32,509 nucleotides of DNA from an uncultured Porphyromonadaceae bacterium (GCA_947177615.1 CAMWUY010000001.1:76828-109336), one strand, 5' to 3'; counted from the first letter of the stretch, positions 10,203 to 19,907 are shown. Made by a program: numbers and translations. The notes: generated by a model not told the origin, from the letters alone.

Positions 10203-11093
10203 TTATGCTTTTCCCCTCATTGCTTTTACATCTTTCATAAAGAGCAAGCCCTCAGTATAATCCAGAATGTAATTGCCCGCCTCCCATCTCTCTAAATGTT
10301 TCTTGGCACCATTATCCCGATCCATAACTAATTCAAACCGGTCGTTCAGATACCAATACACATTATCCTTCCCTTTCTGGGGTATCTTGATAAACTTATG
10401 GCCACGCTCATTATATGACCATCCTGCTTTAGATGTAGCTGAATGGAGTCTCTTAATATCTGCTTCAGACGCTGGTTTTAGGGGTGTATAGTTAGAATCA
10501 ATCCAACAATCCATTTGCAATTCATCTTTATAGAGATATGCAAGAAAATGATATTTGGAATTGTCTGATTCTAAATACATTCCAACTCCAACTTCATCAC
10601 TGTTTGGTTTTTGGATAGTGGCATAAAAATATTTTTGAGGGGTGTATATCTTATCGAATTTGCTGGTGCGAACAGAGAAATCCAGCCCTTTTTCAAAAAT
10701 CAGACGTTTCAACTCAGTCACGCGAGGTTCTTCCAAATGTTGTAATCTTTCAGGCTCCAGCACCTCCATTTCGTTAACAATGAGATTGCCTTCATAATCG
10801 CAATATGCAGCTAAAGTTACACCTGATGGAGTGCTGCTGCCCACAATTCCCATAGTGTTTCCATAGCTGATATAATCTCCGGCTCCCAGTCCGCTTTCGA
10901 TCCATTTTCTGAATTGACGGTATGTAGAATCCGCTTTAGGATAAAGTGCTTTGTGTATCTTTCCTCCTTTGAATCGCTTTCGGCAATACAAGAGAACCTT
11001 ATGCCAATCTTCATCAGGAAATCGGCAATCAGAAGTGTAACGATATATCTGGTTCAGAGTTTTCATCTGGTGAGGTCTTGTTTTAACCTGCAA
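10203..11093 (-). CDS. Hypothetical protein
   Basis: 296 aa minus-strand ORF; no family recognised. Confidence 0.65.
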   Translation of the reverse strand: MQVKTRPHQMKTLNQIYRYTSDCRFPDEDWHKVLLYCRKRFKGGKIHKALYPKADSTYRQFRKWIESGLGAGDYISYGNTMGIVGSSTPSGVTLAAYCDYEGNLIVNEMEVLEPERLQHLEEPRVTELKRLIFEKGLDFSVRTSKFDKIYTPQKYFYATIQKPNSDEVGVGMYLESDNSKYHFLAYLYKDELQMDCWIDSNYTPLKPASEADIKRLHSATSKAGWSYNERGHKFIKIPQKGKDNVYWYLNDRFELVMDRDNGAKKHLERWEAGNYILDYTEGLLFMKDVKAMRGKA

Positions 11094-11235
11094 AATTACT
11101 ATTAAAAATTAAAACCAGCTGAAATAATCACCGATTATTTTGGCAAAACTTAAATTTTTAATAATTTTGCAATCTGCAAATGAGGATGTTACCCATCCTG
11201 ACGTGATGAAAGCAGTGTTATGAAGAGTTCATAAC

Positions 11236-11817
11236 ATGAAGAAAATACCGAATAGGGCTAAACTCCCACCGCCGGAGCCAGTAGTGATTAAGCTGGATCC
11301 AAAACTTCTCAGAGGTGGAATTGTCCTTCCTAAAGTCAAGTACGAGATACTGGCTACTGTTGAGACTGAAGAGGTTTTTGACGGAATGGTTATACCCATG
11401 CCCAAAGTCTTGATATACTTCCTGAGCAAGAATGAGCTTATGGTTGTCTCGACAATTATGGAAGAAGCCAATGAAAATGGGGAGTGCGCATTGTCAGTAC
11501 AAGAATTGGCCGTAAAAATGAGACTTTCTGTTCCCACTCTCAGCAACTGTCTTTATTCCTTACGAAAAATCGGATTATTACTTGAAACACCCAATGGCAA
11601 GAGAGGGGGCGGCAGAATCCGACAACTCAATTACCCAGCAATCCAACATTTGAATGACCTTGTGGAAGAAGAAGATCCTGGCATATACGCTCGGATCAGG
11701 AAGGCTACACGCAAAATCAACATTCTCAATCTGACCAAGGATGATGTGAAGAGTGCTTACGATACTCATGTACTGGAGCCTGGGCACGATCCGGCAGAGG
11801 AAGAAGAATATAACTAA
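11236..11817 (+). CDS. Winged-helix/HTH DNA-binding protein (replication or regulation)
   Basis: LSVQELAVKMRLSVPTLSNCLYSLRKIGLLLETPNGKRGGGRIRQLNY reads as a wHTH. Confidence 0.7.
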   Translation: MKKIPNRAKLPPPEPVVIKLDPKLLRGGIVLPKVKYEILATVETEEVFDGMVIPMPKVLIYFLSKNELMVVSTIMEEANENGECALSVQELAVKMRLSVPTLSNCLYSLRKIGLLLETPNGKRGGGRIRQLNYPAIQHLNDLVEEEDPGIYARIRKATRKINILNLTKDDVKSAYDTHVLEPGHDPAEEEEYN

Positions 11818-11856
11818 GTGATGAAAGCAGTGTTTCTCAAAAACTGAAAAAAAACA

Positions 11857-12159
11857 ATGAGCAGACCAATTCCTTTTGAGTATCAGCAGTTCGGAAACAT
11901 AACTGTTGTGGCTCTGGATTCAAAACTGAAAGATTACGATTTCAAGCCGGTTAATGTTGGTGGAAAAATGATGATCCAGCTTCCTGAGAAAACGATAAAA
12001 GACTGTCGCAACATTGATGGCTGCATCTATCTCCATCTCGGAAGAGTGAATGACAGTGTTATGGTTGATCTTATCGAGAAATTCCAGAAGTTGAAAATGG
12101 AAAAGGGATGGAAACCTGGAAAGGGTTTGGTAATCCCCGATAACAAATTCAGGCTTTGA
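11857..12159 (+). CDS. Hypothetical protein
   Basis: 100 aa ORF in operon. Confidence 0.6.
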   Translation: MSRPIPFEYQQFGNITVVALDSKLKDYDFKPVNVGGKMMIQLPEKTIKDCRNIDGCIYLHLGRVNDSVMVDLIEKFQKLKMEKGWKPGKGLVIPDNKFRL

Positions 12160-12160
12160 C

Positions 12161-12418
12161 ATGAGTTTCAAAGATTACTTGCTATCACTCCGCTGGAACA
12201 CGTTTGCAAAATATCCGGCACAAGGTTCGGATGTTTACATTCACTGTTCCACTGATGATGGCAGCACTCACAAGTTTGTCAAAGTAAAACAGTTCAACGC
12301 TGTCTGCTTTGACTTCCAGGGAATCGTAAGTAAATATTCAAAAAATCATCAATGGCAGTTTTCGTGGCTGCCAGCTGCAAAAACCGAAGAAGATTATGAT
12401 AACTCAATTTCTGATTAG
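12161..12418 (+). CDS. Hypothetical small protein
   Basis: 85 aa ORF starting immediately after the previous stop. Confidence 0.55.
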   Translation: MSFKDYLLSLRWNTFAKYPAQGSDVYIHCSTDDGSTHKFVKVKQFNAVCFDFQGIVSKYSKNHQWQFSWLPAAKTEEDYDNSISD

Positions 12419-12563
12419 CGCGATGATGGCTGTTTCGCCATTTCATCCAAAGACCCCAGTACCTGATGTGCCTAAACAATATGCCATCCTGACTGCCGGC
12501 GAGGAAGAGCGCAAGCCAACTTCCAGAAGAGAACGCAGAGCAAGTATGCGCCGTAAAACCTGA
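12396..12563 (+). CDS. Hypothetical 55-aa protein (below ORF-track cutoff)
   Basis: MITQFLISAMMAVSPFHPKTPVPDVPKQYAILTAGEEERKPTSRRERRASMRRKT; overlaps previous gene end. Confidence 0.45.
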   Translation: MITQFLISAMMAVSPFHPKTPVPDVPKQYAILTAGEEERKPTSRRERRASMRRKT

Positions 12564-12695
12564 TGAAAGCAGCGTTTCTTTCAAACAAGACTATTAAATA
12601 GCAAACGAAAGTTTTTGTCTCATACATGAATTTGGTTGTGCGCTGGGCTGGGAAGCTCGGCGCATTTTTGTGGTTCGGGATCCGGTCGGGGGCAG

Positions 12696-12773
12696 CAAAA
12701 AAGAAAAAGAAAAAACAGAAAAAAGAAAAAGGGACAGAAAAAGAAAAAAGAAAAATAAATAAAAAGAAAAAAG
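12696..12773 (+). repeat. Low-complexity A/G (poly-purine) tract
   Basis: ~78 nt nearly all A/G: aaaaaagaaaaagaaaaaacagaaaaaagaaaaaggg... Confidence 0.85.
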
Positions 12774-12774
12774 T

Positions 12775-12835
12775 GGCCTACTCTCCTTCATTCCTTTTCT
12801 CCTAAAGTCGAAAAGGAAATTCAGTCGAGTAGGCC
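12775..12835. other. Two-step hairpin adjoining the purine tract
   Basis: GGCCTACTC(12775-12783)/GAGTAGGCC(12827-12835), inner TTCCTTTTC(12791-12799)/GAAAAGGAA(12810-12818). Confidence 0.65.
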
Positions 12836-12880
12836 GCGCACACGCGAGCGCGTGCCCAAGGCATAGAACTTCATAGTATA

Positions 12881-13006
12881 GTTCCCTATTCCAGTAAACT
12901 TAACAAAGTCTGTTTCCCTACATTCCAGCAAACTCTTGAAAAGACTGTTTAGGAAAGTTTAGATTAGAGCTTAGTTCCATTCCCAGTAATTAAACAAAAA
13001 CTGTTT
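12881..13006 (+). repeat. Three degenerate direct repeats, possible iterons
   Basis: gttccctattccagtaaacttaacaaagtctgttt (12881-12915); gtttccctacattccagcaaactcttgaaaagactgttt (12912-12950); gttccattcccagtaattaaacaaaaactgtttt (12974-13006). Confidence 0.55.
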
Positions 13007-13692
13007 TGTGATTTTTGGGAAAAGGTGTTTTGAAGGTTTAGGGTGTGGAAGAATTTTTAAGGGGTATGTTTTTTAATTTTTCAAAAACCTTCTCACAAAT
13101 AAGACCGCGCCCCGCCGCCGATCGTCGCCGCCCCGGCCACCGAAAAACCGATTTGAAAATTGGCCCCGGAAAATTTGGGGCAAGTGTTTTGAGGGATTTT
13201 TGGTGTGTCAGAAGAAGAAAAATTGAGGTTGCCAAAAAGTCTGCTTGTAGGATTTGATGAAATATGCCCAAATTTGGGGCGTAGGATGAGCTACAATCGA
13301 ATTGTGGTGCGAAGATGTGTAGTTGTTCATCCGAGGGTGAGAAACGCGGAATTTGGGGCATTTCTGGCGGTTTTGAGATTTGGCTGGAAAGTGGCTTGAT
13401 GTGGCTGAGGTCTGAGAAAAATCAGGCTGGAATGATAAGTGCTGAATTATCAGCAAATTAGGTGTAAAATGAGCTGGAAACTCAGTTTTAAGGTAAAAAT
13501 CAGGCTAAAAATTGGATGATACTGGAGTGTTTTGTGGGGCTGGGATGGTACCGAACCTCCCAGTATAACACCTTCCAAAAACGAGATTTGAAATTTGGGA
13601 AAAATTTACATCTGCCTTGAAGAGCAAGGGAGGCACCCACCCCGGTTTTTTATTTGTTTTCAGATAGTTAGCCATATTTTTGGCTTATTTTG

Positions 13693-13717
13693 GTTTCACT
13701 TTTACAATAAGTGAAAC
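13693..13717. promoter_or_regulatory. Inverted repeat GTTTCACTT-N7-AAGTGAAAC (candidate operator)
   Basis: Perfect 9-bp inverted repeat; same core recurs at 7781-7813 and 13827-13854. Confidence 0.55.
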
Positions 13718-13826
13718 ATATATTTTTTGCTCAAAAATCGAAGTCTAAATGTTAAAAAGTGTTTAATTGTTGGTGATTGTCGCTAATTGATTGATTTTGT
13801 TGTAGTTATCCTTAATTAGCAATTTT

Positions 13827-13854
13827 GGTTTCACTATTTTTCAAAAGTGAAACC
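13827..13854. promoter_or_regulatory. Inverted repeat GGTTTCACT-N10-AGTGAAACC (candidate operator)
   Basis: Perfect 9-bp inverted repeat with the same core. Confidence 0.55.
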
Positions 13855-14798
13855 TTTTTATATATAGGTGTAACTCCATATTTTAACATTTGTTTAACAT
13901 TTCAAATTACCCTTATCCATTTTTGGCACTATCTCAAAGGTCAAAATTACCCTTTTTCAAAAATTTTTTTGTGGAAAATAAAGATTTTACCCTATTGATT
14001 TTCAAGTAATTACACTCTTACAAACAGCCTTACACCTTAATAGATATAAAAGAATGGGGTTATGAAAAAATTTTTTGCAGATAGTGTTGTAACCGTCCAC
14101 AGACCACTGCAATATTGTGGTGTAAGATTTGAGAAACGGATTAGCTCCCGAACCTCTCAAACATCTTGCAAGAGAACTTTGACATATTGGTGCTTAGTTG
14201 CTTTTGGCAATAAGTGTGAAAAGTGAAATCCCTTGACTCCATGAGTGAGGAAAATTTAGCAAATTTTCGCTTTATCCTTTGCAAGTCCATGACCTGCGCA
14301 TATAGGTGAAAAGTGTGTAAAGTAGCGAAGTAACATACTGTTATCAAAGATTATGCAACAAAATTGTATCGTGTGGGTAAAATCCGCAATAGTGCGGGCG
14401 TATAAAGCGATGCAGCCCCTGCGCACGGGGGAAGAGTGGGAGTAATGCGTCCATTCGGGGGAAACCTTTGCCTATGATGTAGGGTGAAACGACTCATATA
14501 GGAAGCATAGAGCGCAAAAAAGTCCAAAATGTGCAAAAACGGTTGCGCACGAATGCGGTAAAGGCATACCATGCAAGCGCACTGACCGTACCCCTTAGTG
14601 GGCGTGTTTGGATTGGCGTAGGAGCACAAGTTACGCCCGTTCTGGAGAATAATGTATCCAATCAACACTTTATAGGGTGAGTCCGTAAAAGCGGCACAGG
14701 GAGTGTGGCATATTATGCCCTTGCAATGTACTCCCCACCCACTATTCATTAACCTCAAAGCAGTTGTGACCGCTCATGTGTGGGGTCACTATATCATC

Positions 14799-15413
14799 AT
14801 GGCTACAAATGTAACCCTCAACGCAAAGCAAATCAACGGTGGCTCACGCGAAATCATCTCCAAGACTTCGCAACTCACGCAGGTACTCCGTACCTTTGAG
14901 ACCCTCTACACCCAAAAACTGCCCTCGTGCGACGGCATGACTGTGGAGGGCTTCATGAGCGCAATGGGCGTGGAGCGTTTCACCACCACCAACAAAAAGG
15001 GCGTGGTGACGAAAAAAGGCTACACCCCCGGCACTATCCGCAAAGGGTGGAATGACTCTATGCAGACCGAAGAGGGCAAAATGTGCGTGTTCAAGAACGT
15101 GCCGGCGAAGTACAAGGACGAAGAGGGCACGGTCTATCGTGTATTCACACCCGAAGAGGCTGCAAAGATTGACGGCAAGTGCGTTTCACGCTTCATGCTG
15201 TCGGAAATCGCCGACGACAAGTGGACTGTCGCAATTATTCTGCGCGGTCTGAAACAGGGTCGTGACTTCAAGAAGTACAATGACCGTTCTGTGGAGTCCG
15301 AAATGGCGTGGGAAGAGATGGATGATTTGTGTATCACCCGTATCGTCGAGGACGAAAACGGCAAGGAAGTCCGCGAAATCAAGTGCATTAAAAAGGATGA
15401 GGTGTATTTCTGA
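14799..15413 (+). CDS. Hypothetical protein
   Basis: MATNVTLNAKQINGGSREIISKTSQLTQVLRTFETLYTQKLPS...; start chosen within ORF 14703-15413. Confidence 0.65.
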   Translation: MATNVTLNAKQINGGSREIISKTSQLTQVLRTFETLYTQKLPSCDGMTVEGFMSAMGVERFTTTNKKGVVTKKGYTPGTIRKGWNDSMQTEEGKMCVFKNVPAKYKDEEGTVYRVFTPEEAAKIDGKCVSRFMLSEIADDKWTVAIILRGLKQGRDFKKYNDRSVESEMAWEEMDDLCITRIVEDENGKEVREIKCIKKDEVYF

Positions 15414-15682
15414 GCCTCACTCCCTATAATCTAAAGTCGGAAACACCCAAAGCACCGGGTGTGAATTGGTGTCCTCGTAAATGAACATTTTTGCCACTAT
15501 CGGGGTATGTGGCGCCTGTGTGCCGGATGACGGGTTTAGACTATCTGATGGGGCAATGTCAAAAATCGGTGGCATTGTTATTAAGAGCCGTATTTATGAC
15601 GCAACATTCGTGGCGAAGTACAAGCCATAGGTGTGCAATGGTGTTCGAGCCCCCTAAGCGTCAACCAATAAAATTCAATGCA

Positions 15683-16177
15683 ATGGCAACAAAAACATTC
15701 AAAGGGGTATCTATGCCCAAATCTGAGCTCAACGCCTATGGTGTTGGGCTTTTGCGTTTGAGTGAGGCACATATCAATGCCGAAAACTTCAAGCGTGAGG
15801 AGATAGAGTATATCGGCAAATGTAGCATCCGCCGGCGTAAGGTGGTGCTGGGTCGTATCGGAAACGTGTGGGGAATTAGTGGGCGCATGGCGGAACAGCG
15901 TCGCCAAGTGACCGCACAATTCCAAGCAAACTTGCGGTTCCGGGCGCACTATGTCATCGAGGGAAAGCGTGTGACTGTGCTTCACGTTTCTCGCAATGTG
16001 AGTGCTGAAAAGGCTATGTCCGATTATGAGTGCCGCGATACTTCAAAACCTGTCTGGGATATGTCCGCAAAGGAGATATTTCGTGTCGCCAAAGGTGCAA
16101 GACCTTCACGCAAACACGCTCCCAAAATGGGTCTTTCAACTCGCATTGCCAATGCTGCCCGTATGGAGAAACTTTAA
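15683..16177 (+). CDS. Hypothetical basic protein
   Basis: MATKTFKGVSMPKSELNAYGVGLLRLSEAHINAENFKREEIEYIGKCSIRRRK...; start chosen within ORF 15491-16177. Confidence 0.6.
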   Translation: MATKTFKGVSMPKSELNAYGVGLLRLSEAHINAENFKREEIEYIGKCSIRRRKVVLGRIGNVWGISGRMAEQRRQVTAQFQANLRFRAHYVIEGKRVTVLHVSRNVSAEKAMSDYECRDTSKPVWDMSAKEIFRVAKGARPSRKHAPKMGLSTRIANAARMEKL

Positions 16178-16316
16178 TAACAACCCAATAAAAATTCACC
16201 AAAATGATTAGAACAGTTTATTTCATCTGCGGTCGCCCTCGTGTGGCTGTGAGAGTCGCCTCCTGTGCTGGTGGCGTGTACGTCAATTACGCTAACCCTT
16301 CAAAATCCAACAAAAA

Positions 16317-16736
16317 ATGAAATCGCTTTTCAAACTCGCTGCGGTCGGCTGTCTCGCCGCCGTTCTCGGTGTCGGCTGTGCCGTCGCCGCTTCTTTCGTG
16401 AAGTATCAGGAAGAAATCATGGAGTCCATCACGGATTATCCGTCTGAAAACCGTCCTGTGAGCGGAATGTTCTTCTCCACTGAATATGTGGTGGAAGAGT
16501 ACGAGTATGACGATGCCTATTGTCTGCTCTATGATGATGCGGACGCAAATATGTTCGAGTGTGAAATTATCGTTGACCTCGAAACCTATGAACTGGTGCA
16601 GTATCATATCGAGAATGACAAGAAACTCGTCGGCTCCCTGGTGCTGAATGACGATTACAGTTATGACGGTCTGGAAGTGTTCACCTTTATGCCCAACCCT
16701 GAATTTGAGATGGCGGACGCAAGTGCAAACCTCTAA
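16317..16736 (+). CDS. Hypothetical protein with N-terminal signal/TM segment
   Basis: MKSLFKLAAVGCLAAVLGVGCAVAASFVKYQ hydrophobic N-terminus. Confidence 0.65.
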   Translation: MKSLFKLAAVGCLAAVLGVGCAVAASFVKYQEEIMESITDYPSENRPVSGMFFSTEYVVEEYEYDDAYCLLYDDADANMFECEIIVDLETYELVQYHIENDKKLVGSLVLNDDYSYDGLEVFTFMPNPEFEMADASANL

Positions 16737-16748
16737 AAACTCCCAACA

Positions 16749-17054
16749 ATGAAGAAAATCATTCTCACACTGGTTCTCGCGGTGGCTGCCATATCTGCCT
16801 ATGCCGCCGATGAAGTCAAGAACGACACAATCCCCGTCAACAATTCGGAGATAGTCAAAATCGTGGAAGATGAGAGCGTCAATTCCAAAGGCAACAAAGT
16901 GACCAAGTTCTATTTCCTGTATGCCGGCGAACTGATACCGGCTTCCCGACACGTTGTGGAGTCCTACAATCTCTGCAAGAAACACGAGGCAAAATGCCGC
17001 CTCGCTGTGGTCGTAAACAAGAAAAACAACCGTAAACGTATAATTCTAAACTAA
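16749..17054 (+). CDS. Small secreted protein, hypothetical
   Basis: MKKIILTLVLAVAAISAYAADEVKND: classic signal peptide. Confidence 0.65.
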   Translation: MKKIILTLVLAVAAISAYAADEVKNDTIPVNNSEIVKIVEDESVNSKGNKVTKFYFLYAGELIPASRHVVESYNLCKKHEAKCRLAVVVNKKNNRKRIILN

Positions 17055-17061
17055 TAAGGCT

Positions 17062-17229
17062 ATGGCAAATTATTATGCAATGTCTGTTTCCGAACTGGAG
17101 GCAGAGCGTGACCGACTTGAAGCAAAGATGATGGCGTCCAATGACACCGCCGAAATCGAACTGCTCAGTCAGGATATTGAGGGTATCGAGGATATTCTCA
17201 GTGAGCGCGATTCTATGGCAGAGGATTAA
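17062..17229 (+). CDS. Hypothetical 55-aa protein
   Basis: MANYYAMSVSELEAERDRLEAKMMASNDTAEIELLSQDIEGIEDILSERDSMAED; below ORF-track cutoff. Confidence 0.5.
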   Translation: MANYYAMSVSELEAERDRLEAKMMASNDTAEIELLSQDIEGIEDILSERDSMAED

Positions 17230-17251
17230 ACTGCCCAAACCAAAACTCTGG

Positions 17252-17283
17252 TCGGTACTTCATTTGAGGTGCCGACCTTTTTC
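17252..17283 (+). terminator. Terminator-like hairpin
   Basis: GGTCGG...CCGACC followed by TTTTTCTTT. Confidence 0.6.
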
Positions 17284-17307
17284 TTTAACTCCAAAAACAA
17301 AATCAAA

Positions 17308-17829
17308 ATGATGAGAATCAACTTTTCAAGTGTACTTGCGGACGTATTTTCTCAGTACACTACTGCCGATGAACTGAAATCCGCCGCTAATGCGATGTGC
17401 GCTCAGATTAAGGAAGCGTATGAGGCTCGTTTCAAAGAACTCACTCCCAACGCAAAAACTGCATCAAAACCTGCGACCGCCCCGGCTGCTCCTGCAAAGC
17501 CTGAAGCAAAGCCCAAAAAGGATAAGACCGCCAAGACCAAGCCTGCTGAGGCGCCTAAGACTGAAGCCAAGTCTGCCGGCGACACCGACACATTGGTCGC
17601 AATCACTGACCTCAAAGCCATCAAGAAACTCGGACTCACTTTCGAGAAGTACAACGACCGTTGCTGGGTGCTTCGCGGCGATACCAAGCCACTTCGCAAA
17701 GTTCTTAAAGAACAGTTCAAAGGCGTTTTCAACAGCCATTTGTCTGGTGGCGAGGGCTGGGTTATCAAGACTGCCAACGTGGAGGAATGTGCCAAGGCTC
17801 TCGGCTTAAAACTTCCCAAGGCTGCATGA
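17308..17829 (+). CDS. Hypothetical protein with Ala/Lys/Pro-rich linker
   Basis: N-terminal helical region, PAAPAKPEAKPKKDKTAKTKPAEAPKTEAKS linker, C-terminal LTFEKYNDRCWVLRGDTKPLRKVLKEQF... domain. Confidence 0.6.
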   Translation: MMRINFSSVLADVFSQYTTADELKSAANAMCAQIKEAYEARFKELTPNAKTASKPATAPAAPAKPEAKPKKDKTAKTKPAEAPKTEAKSAGDTDTLVAITDLKAIKKLGLTFEKYNDRCWVLRGDTKPLRKVLKEQFKGVFNSHLSGGEGWVIKTANVEECAKALGLKLPKAA

Positions 17830-17841
17830 ATCAATCGGATG

Positions 17842-17882
17842 AGCATAAAGGGCAGTGTTTGCCCAGAGCATTGCCCTTTATC
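17842..17882 (+). terminator. Terminator-like hairpin
   Basis: AAAGGGCA...TGCCCTTT inverted repeat after the stop of the preceding gene. Confidence 0.45.
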
Positions 17883-17948
17883 AATTATTAACATCCATTA
17901 AGAAAAATCTGAGCAACAAATCTTCTAATAAACAAAAACGGACTCACA

Positions 17949-18188
17949 ATGAAAAAGACCTCAATCGAAATTCTCAATGCCGTGCTGACTATTCTTGTCG
18001 GCATAGTTACGCTCATCCTCTGTGCAAGACGTATGGTGTGGCTCAAAGTGAGCCGCAACATTCTCAGACCTCATTTTGGCATTGAGACCAGGGCTTATCG
18101 GAAGTGGCATGACAAACGCTCTGCCCACATCCAGAAGCTGCTTGACAAGGAACATAAAGACAACCCCAATATAATTTCATTCGTATGA
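17949..18188 (+). CDS. Hypothetical small membrane protein
   Basis: MKKTSIEILNAVLTILVGIVTLILCARRM hydrophobic segment. Confidence 0.55.
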   Translation: MKKTSIEILNAVLTILVGIVTLILCARRMVWLKVSRNILRPHFGIETRAYRKWHDKRSAHIQKLLDKEHKDNPNIISFV

Positions 18189-18907
18189 CACCGAATATCT
18201 CTAAAATAATTCAGACCATGAGCAATATTGTGGCTGATGTTATGACTTCATTCCAGTCGGATTTTGAGAATTTCGATCGCCCATATATCGAAAACGCCGA
18301 CAGTTCTAAGTTTCCGATGATTTGGATTGTCGGGAAATCCCATACCCATCTCTTGAATTTGGGCGAATATGAAGAGCACTTCAGTGAAAACGAAGTGGCA
18401 CGATTTGCCTATGTTCAGGGTGGCAATCCTTTTTTCTCTTTTCTCGATGCTCTTGGTGGCGACCATCTTTTCTTGATAGAGCCGGACGGCGTGAGGGAAA
18501 TCACTGAAAAGCAAGCGCGTGAAGTTTGCCGTGACATAGTGACTCCAGTTGCTGAGAAGTGGATAAAAGAAAATGGTCCGCTTCCGACAAAAGTTCAGGT
18601 GCCGGTCAAGTTCTTCAATATCACGCTATCCAAAATCAAAGAACTGATCCGCGAATGTGAGGCGCACAACGATAATTCTCTTATCGAAATATTCCGGCGC
18701 TTTCATAATTATCGCCGTGTCGCAAAAGACCAATACATCCAGATTTCTTATAATCCCGGATATAACGAGTTTACCTTTTGCGAATACACCAACGGCAAGC
18801 AAGGTCTGGTCGGAGGTATTATCTTTCATGGCTGGCCCGAAACAGGCTATATGGTGAATGGCTCTTATCAAATGGAGCCAACATACGGTTGGTCATCACA
18901 CACTTAA
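18185..18907 (+). CDS. Hypothetical protein
   Basis: 240 aa ORF, ATGA overlap with upstream gene. Confidence 0.65.
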   Translation: MTPNISKIIQTMSNIVADVMTSFQSDFENFDRPYIENADSSKFPMIWIVGKSHTHLLNLGEYEEHFSENEVARFAYVQGGNPFFSFLDALGGDHLFLIEPDGVREITEKQAREVCRDIVTPVAEKWIKENGPLPTKVQVPVKFFNITLSKIKELIRECEAHNDNSLIEIFRRFHNYRRVAKDQYIQISYNPGYNEFTFCEYTNGKQGLVGGIIFHGWPETGYMVNGSYQMEPTYGWSSHT

Positions 18908-18918
18908 CTTTTACAACT

Positions 18919-19896
18919 ATGTGCAATGAAATGAAACCCTGGGAGCCTTATCTTCCAGAGCATGTCTGCCTTTACTATGTGGATTACAACAGTAACCTTG
19001 ATGGTAACACAAAACAACTTCAGAAGTGTATCGAGGACAATAATCTTTATCCCATATCAGAATCCATAGATGAATGGTGGGATTTTCCTGAAGGTCAGTA
19101 TCTCGACGATATGCAGAGGGCTATGGAGAATGACGATATAGAATGGGATGATGACTGGAGAGATGAAATCATCGAAGCCTTGCGCGAAAAGGATGATAGC
19201 GACCCAGTGAAAGACCTAATCCGCAACACCTCCGATATTCACTGTTATTTTGACCTCGGATATGATGTCGATGAGCCATTCGGCGCCGATGAGGAAGAGC
19301 AGGAAGAAGAGATTGACGGCATTTGCAAGGTGTTGAAAATTGCCAAGGATTCTCCTATGCGTGAGAAAATCGCCGGAATCTACTATAACGCTTCTTATGG
19401 TGGTAGCCTTCGCATATATTTTCCGGCTGGTCTGCTGACTTTGCTTTCCGGCAATGGTTGGGACGGCAGCAAGGAGGATTTTAAGTCTATCAAATTCAAA
19501 GGGAAATTTCGCGTGGTCATCATTGACACAATGAATGGTAGTGGTGATTTTGAGGATGACATTGAGCTTGATGTTGAATATGATTTTGACCGCTCATTGC
19601 TCGGCATATCTGAAGAGGACCACTACGGTTTTGAAGAGATTTTCGGTGACGATTGCGGAATTAAGCATTGCGAAACTCCGACTTTTGAAAAGGAAACAAA
19701 AGCCGAAACCGTCCACGTCGAAAATGAAGCACTCACTCAGGAACGTGAAAGACAGCAGAAATACAATGACACTTTCAAAGCTGGCAAATGCACATTCGGC
19801 GACTGCGATATGAACCGACACCGGGATATTCAATACAGCAACGTCTTTCCATGTGGTTGGCATTGTCCTCACTGCGGCATGACTTGGATTAATTAA
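18919..19896 (+). CDS. Hypothetical acidic protein with C-terminal zinc-ribbon-like end
   Basis: MCNEMKPWEPYLPEHVCLYYVDYNSN...; ends CGWHCPHCGMTWIN. Confidence 0.65.
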   Translation: MCNEMKPWEPYLPEHVCLYYVDYNSNLDGNTKQLQKCIEDNNLYPISESIDEWWDFPEGQYLDDMQRAMENDDIEWDDDWRDEIIEALREKDDSDPVKDLIRNTSDIHCYFDLGYDVDEPFGADEEEQEEEIDGICKVLKIAKDSPMREKIAGIYYNASYGGSLRIYFPAGLLTLLSGNGWDGSKEDFKSIKFKGKFRVVIIDTMNGSGDFEDDIELDVEYDFDRSLLGISEEDHYGFEEIFGDDCGIKHCETPTFEKETKAETVHVENEALTQERERQQKYNDTFKAGKCTFGDCDMNRHRDIQYSNVFPCGWHCPHCGMTWIN

Positions 19897-19907
19897 AAAG
19901 TAAAGCC

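Noticed and set aside
13038-13456. Overlapping ORFs on both strands
   Set aside because: Mutually overlapping, repetitive composition, no motif; better explained as non-coding spacer.
14351-14758. 135-aa minus-strand ORF
   Set aside because: Cys/Pro/Tyr-rich random-like composition and antisense to the plus-strand operon leader; no neighbouring minus-strand genes.
17390-17809. Alternative-frame plus ORF rich in Arg/Leu/Ser
   Set aside because: Out-of-frame reading of the Ala/Lys/Pro linker gene 17308-17829.
18778-18918. N-terminal extension of ORF 18778-19896
   Set aside because: Overlaps the end of the preceding gene in another frame; a better start follows that stop at 18919.
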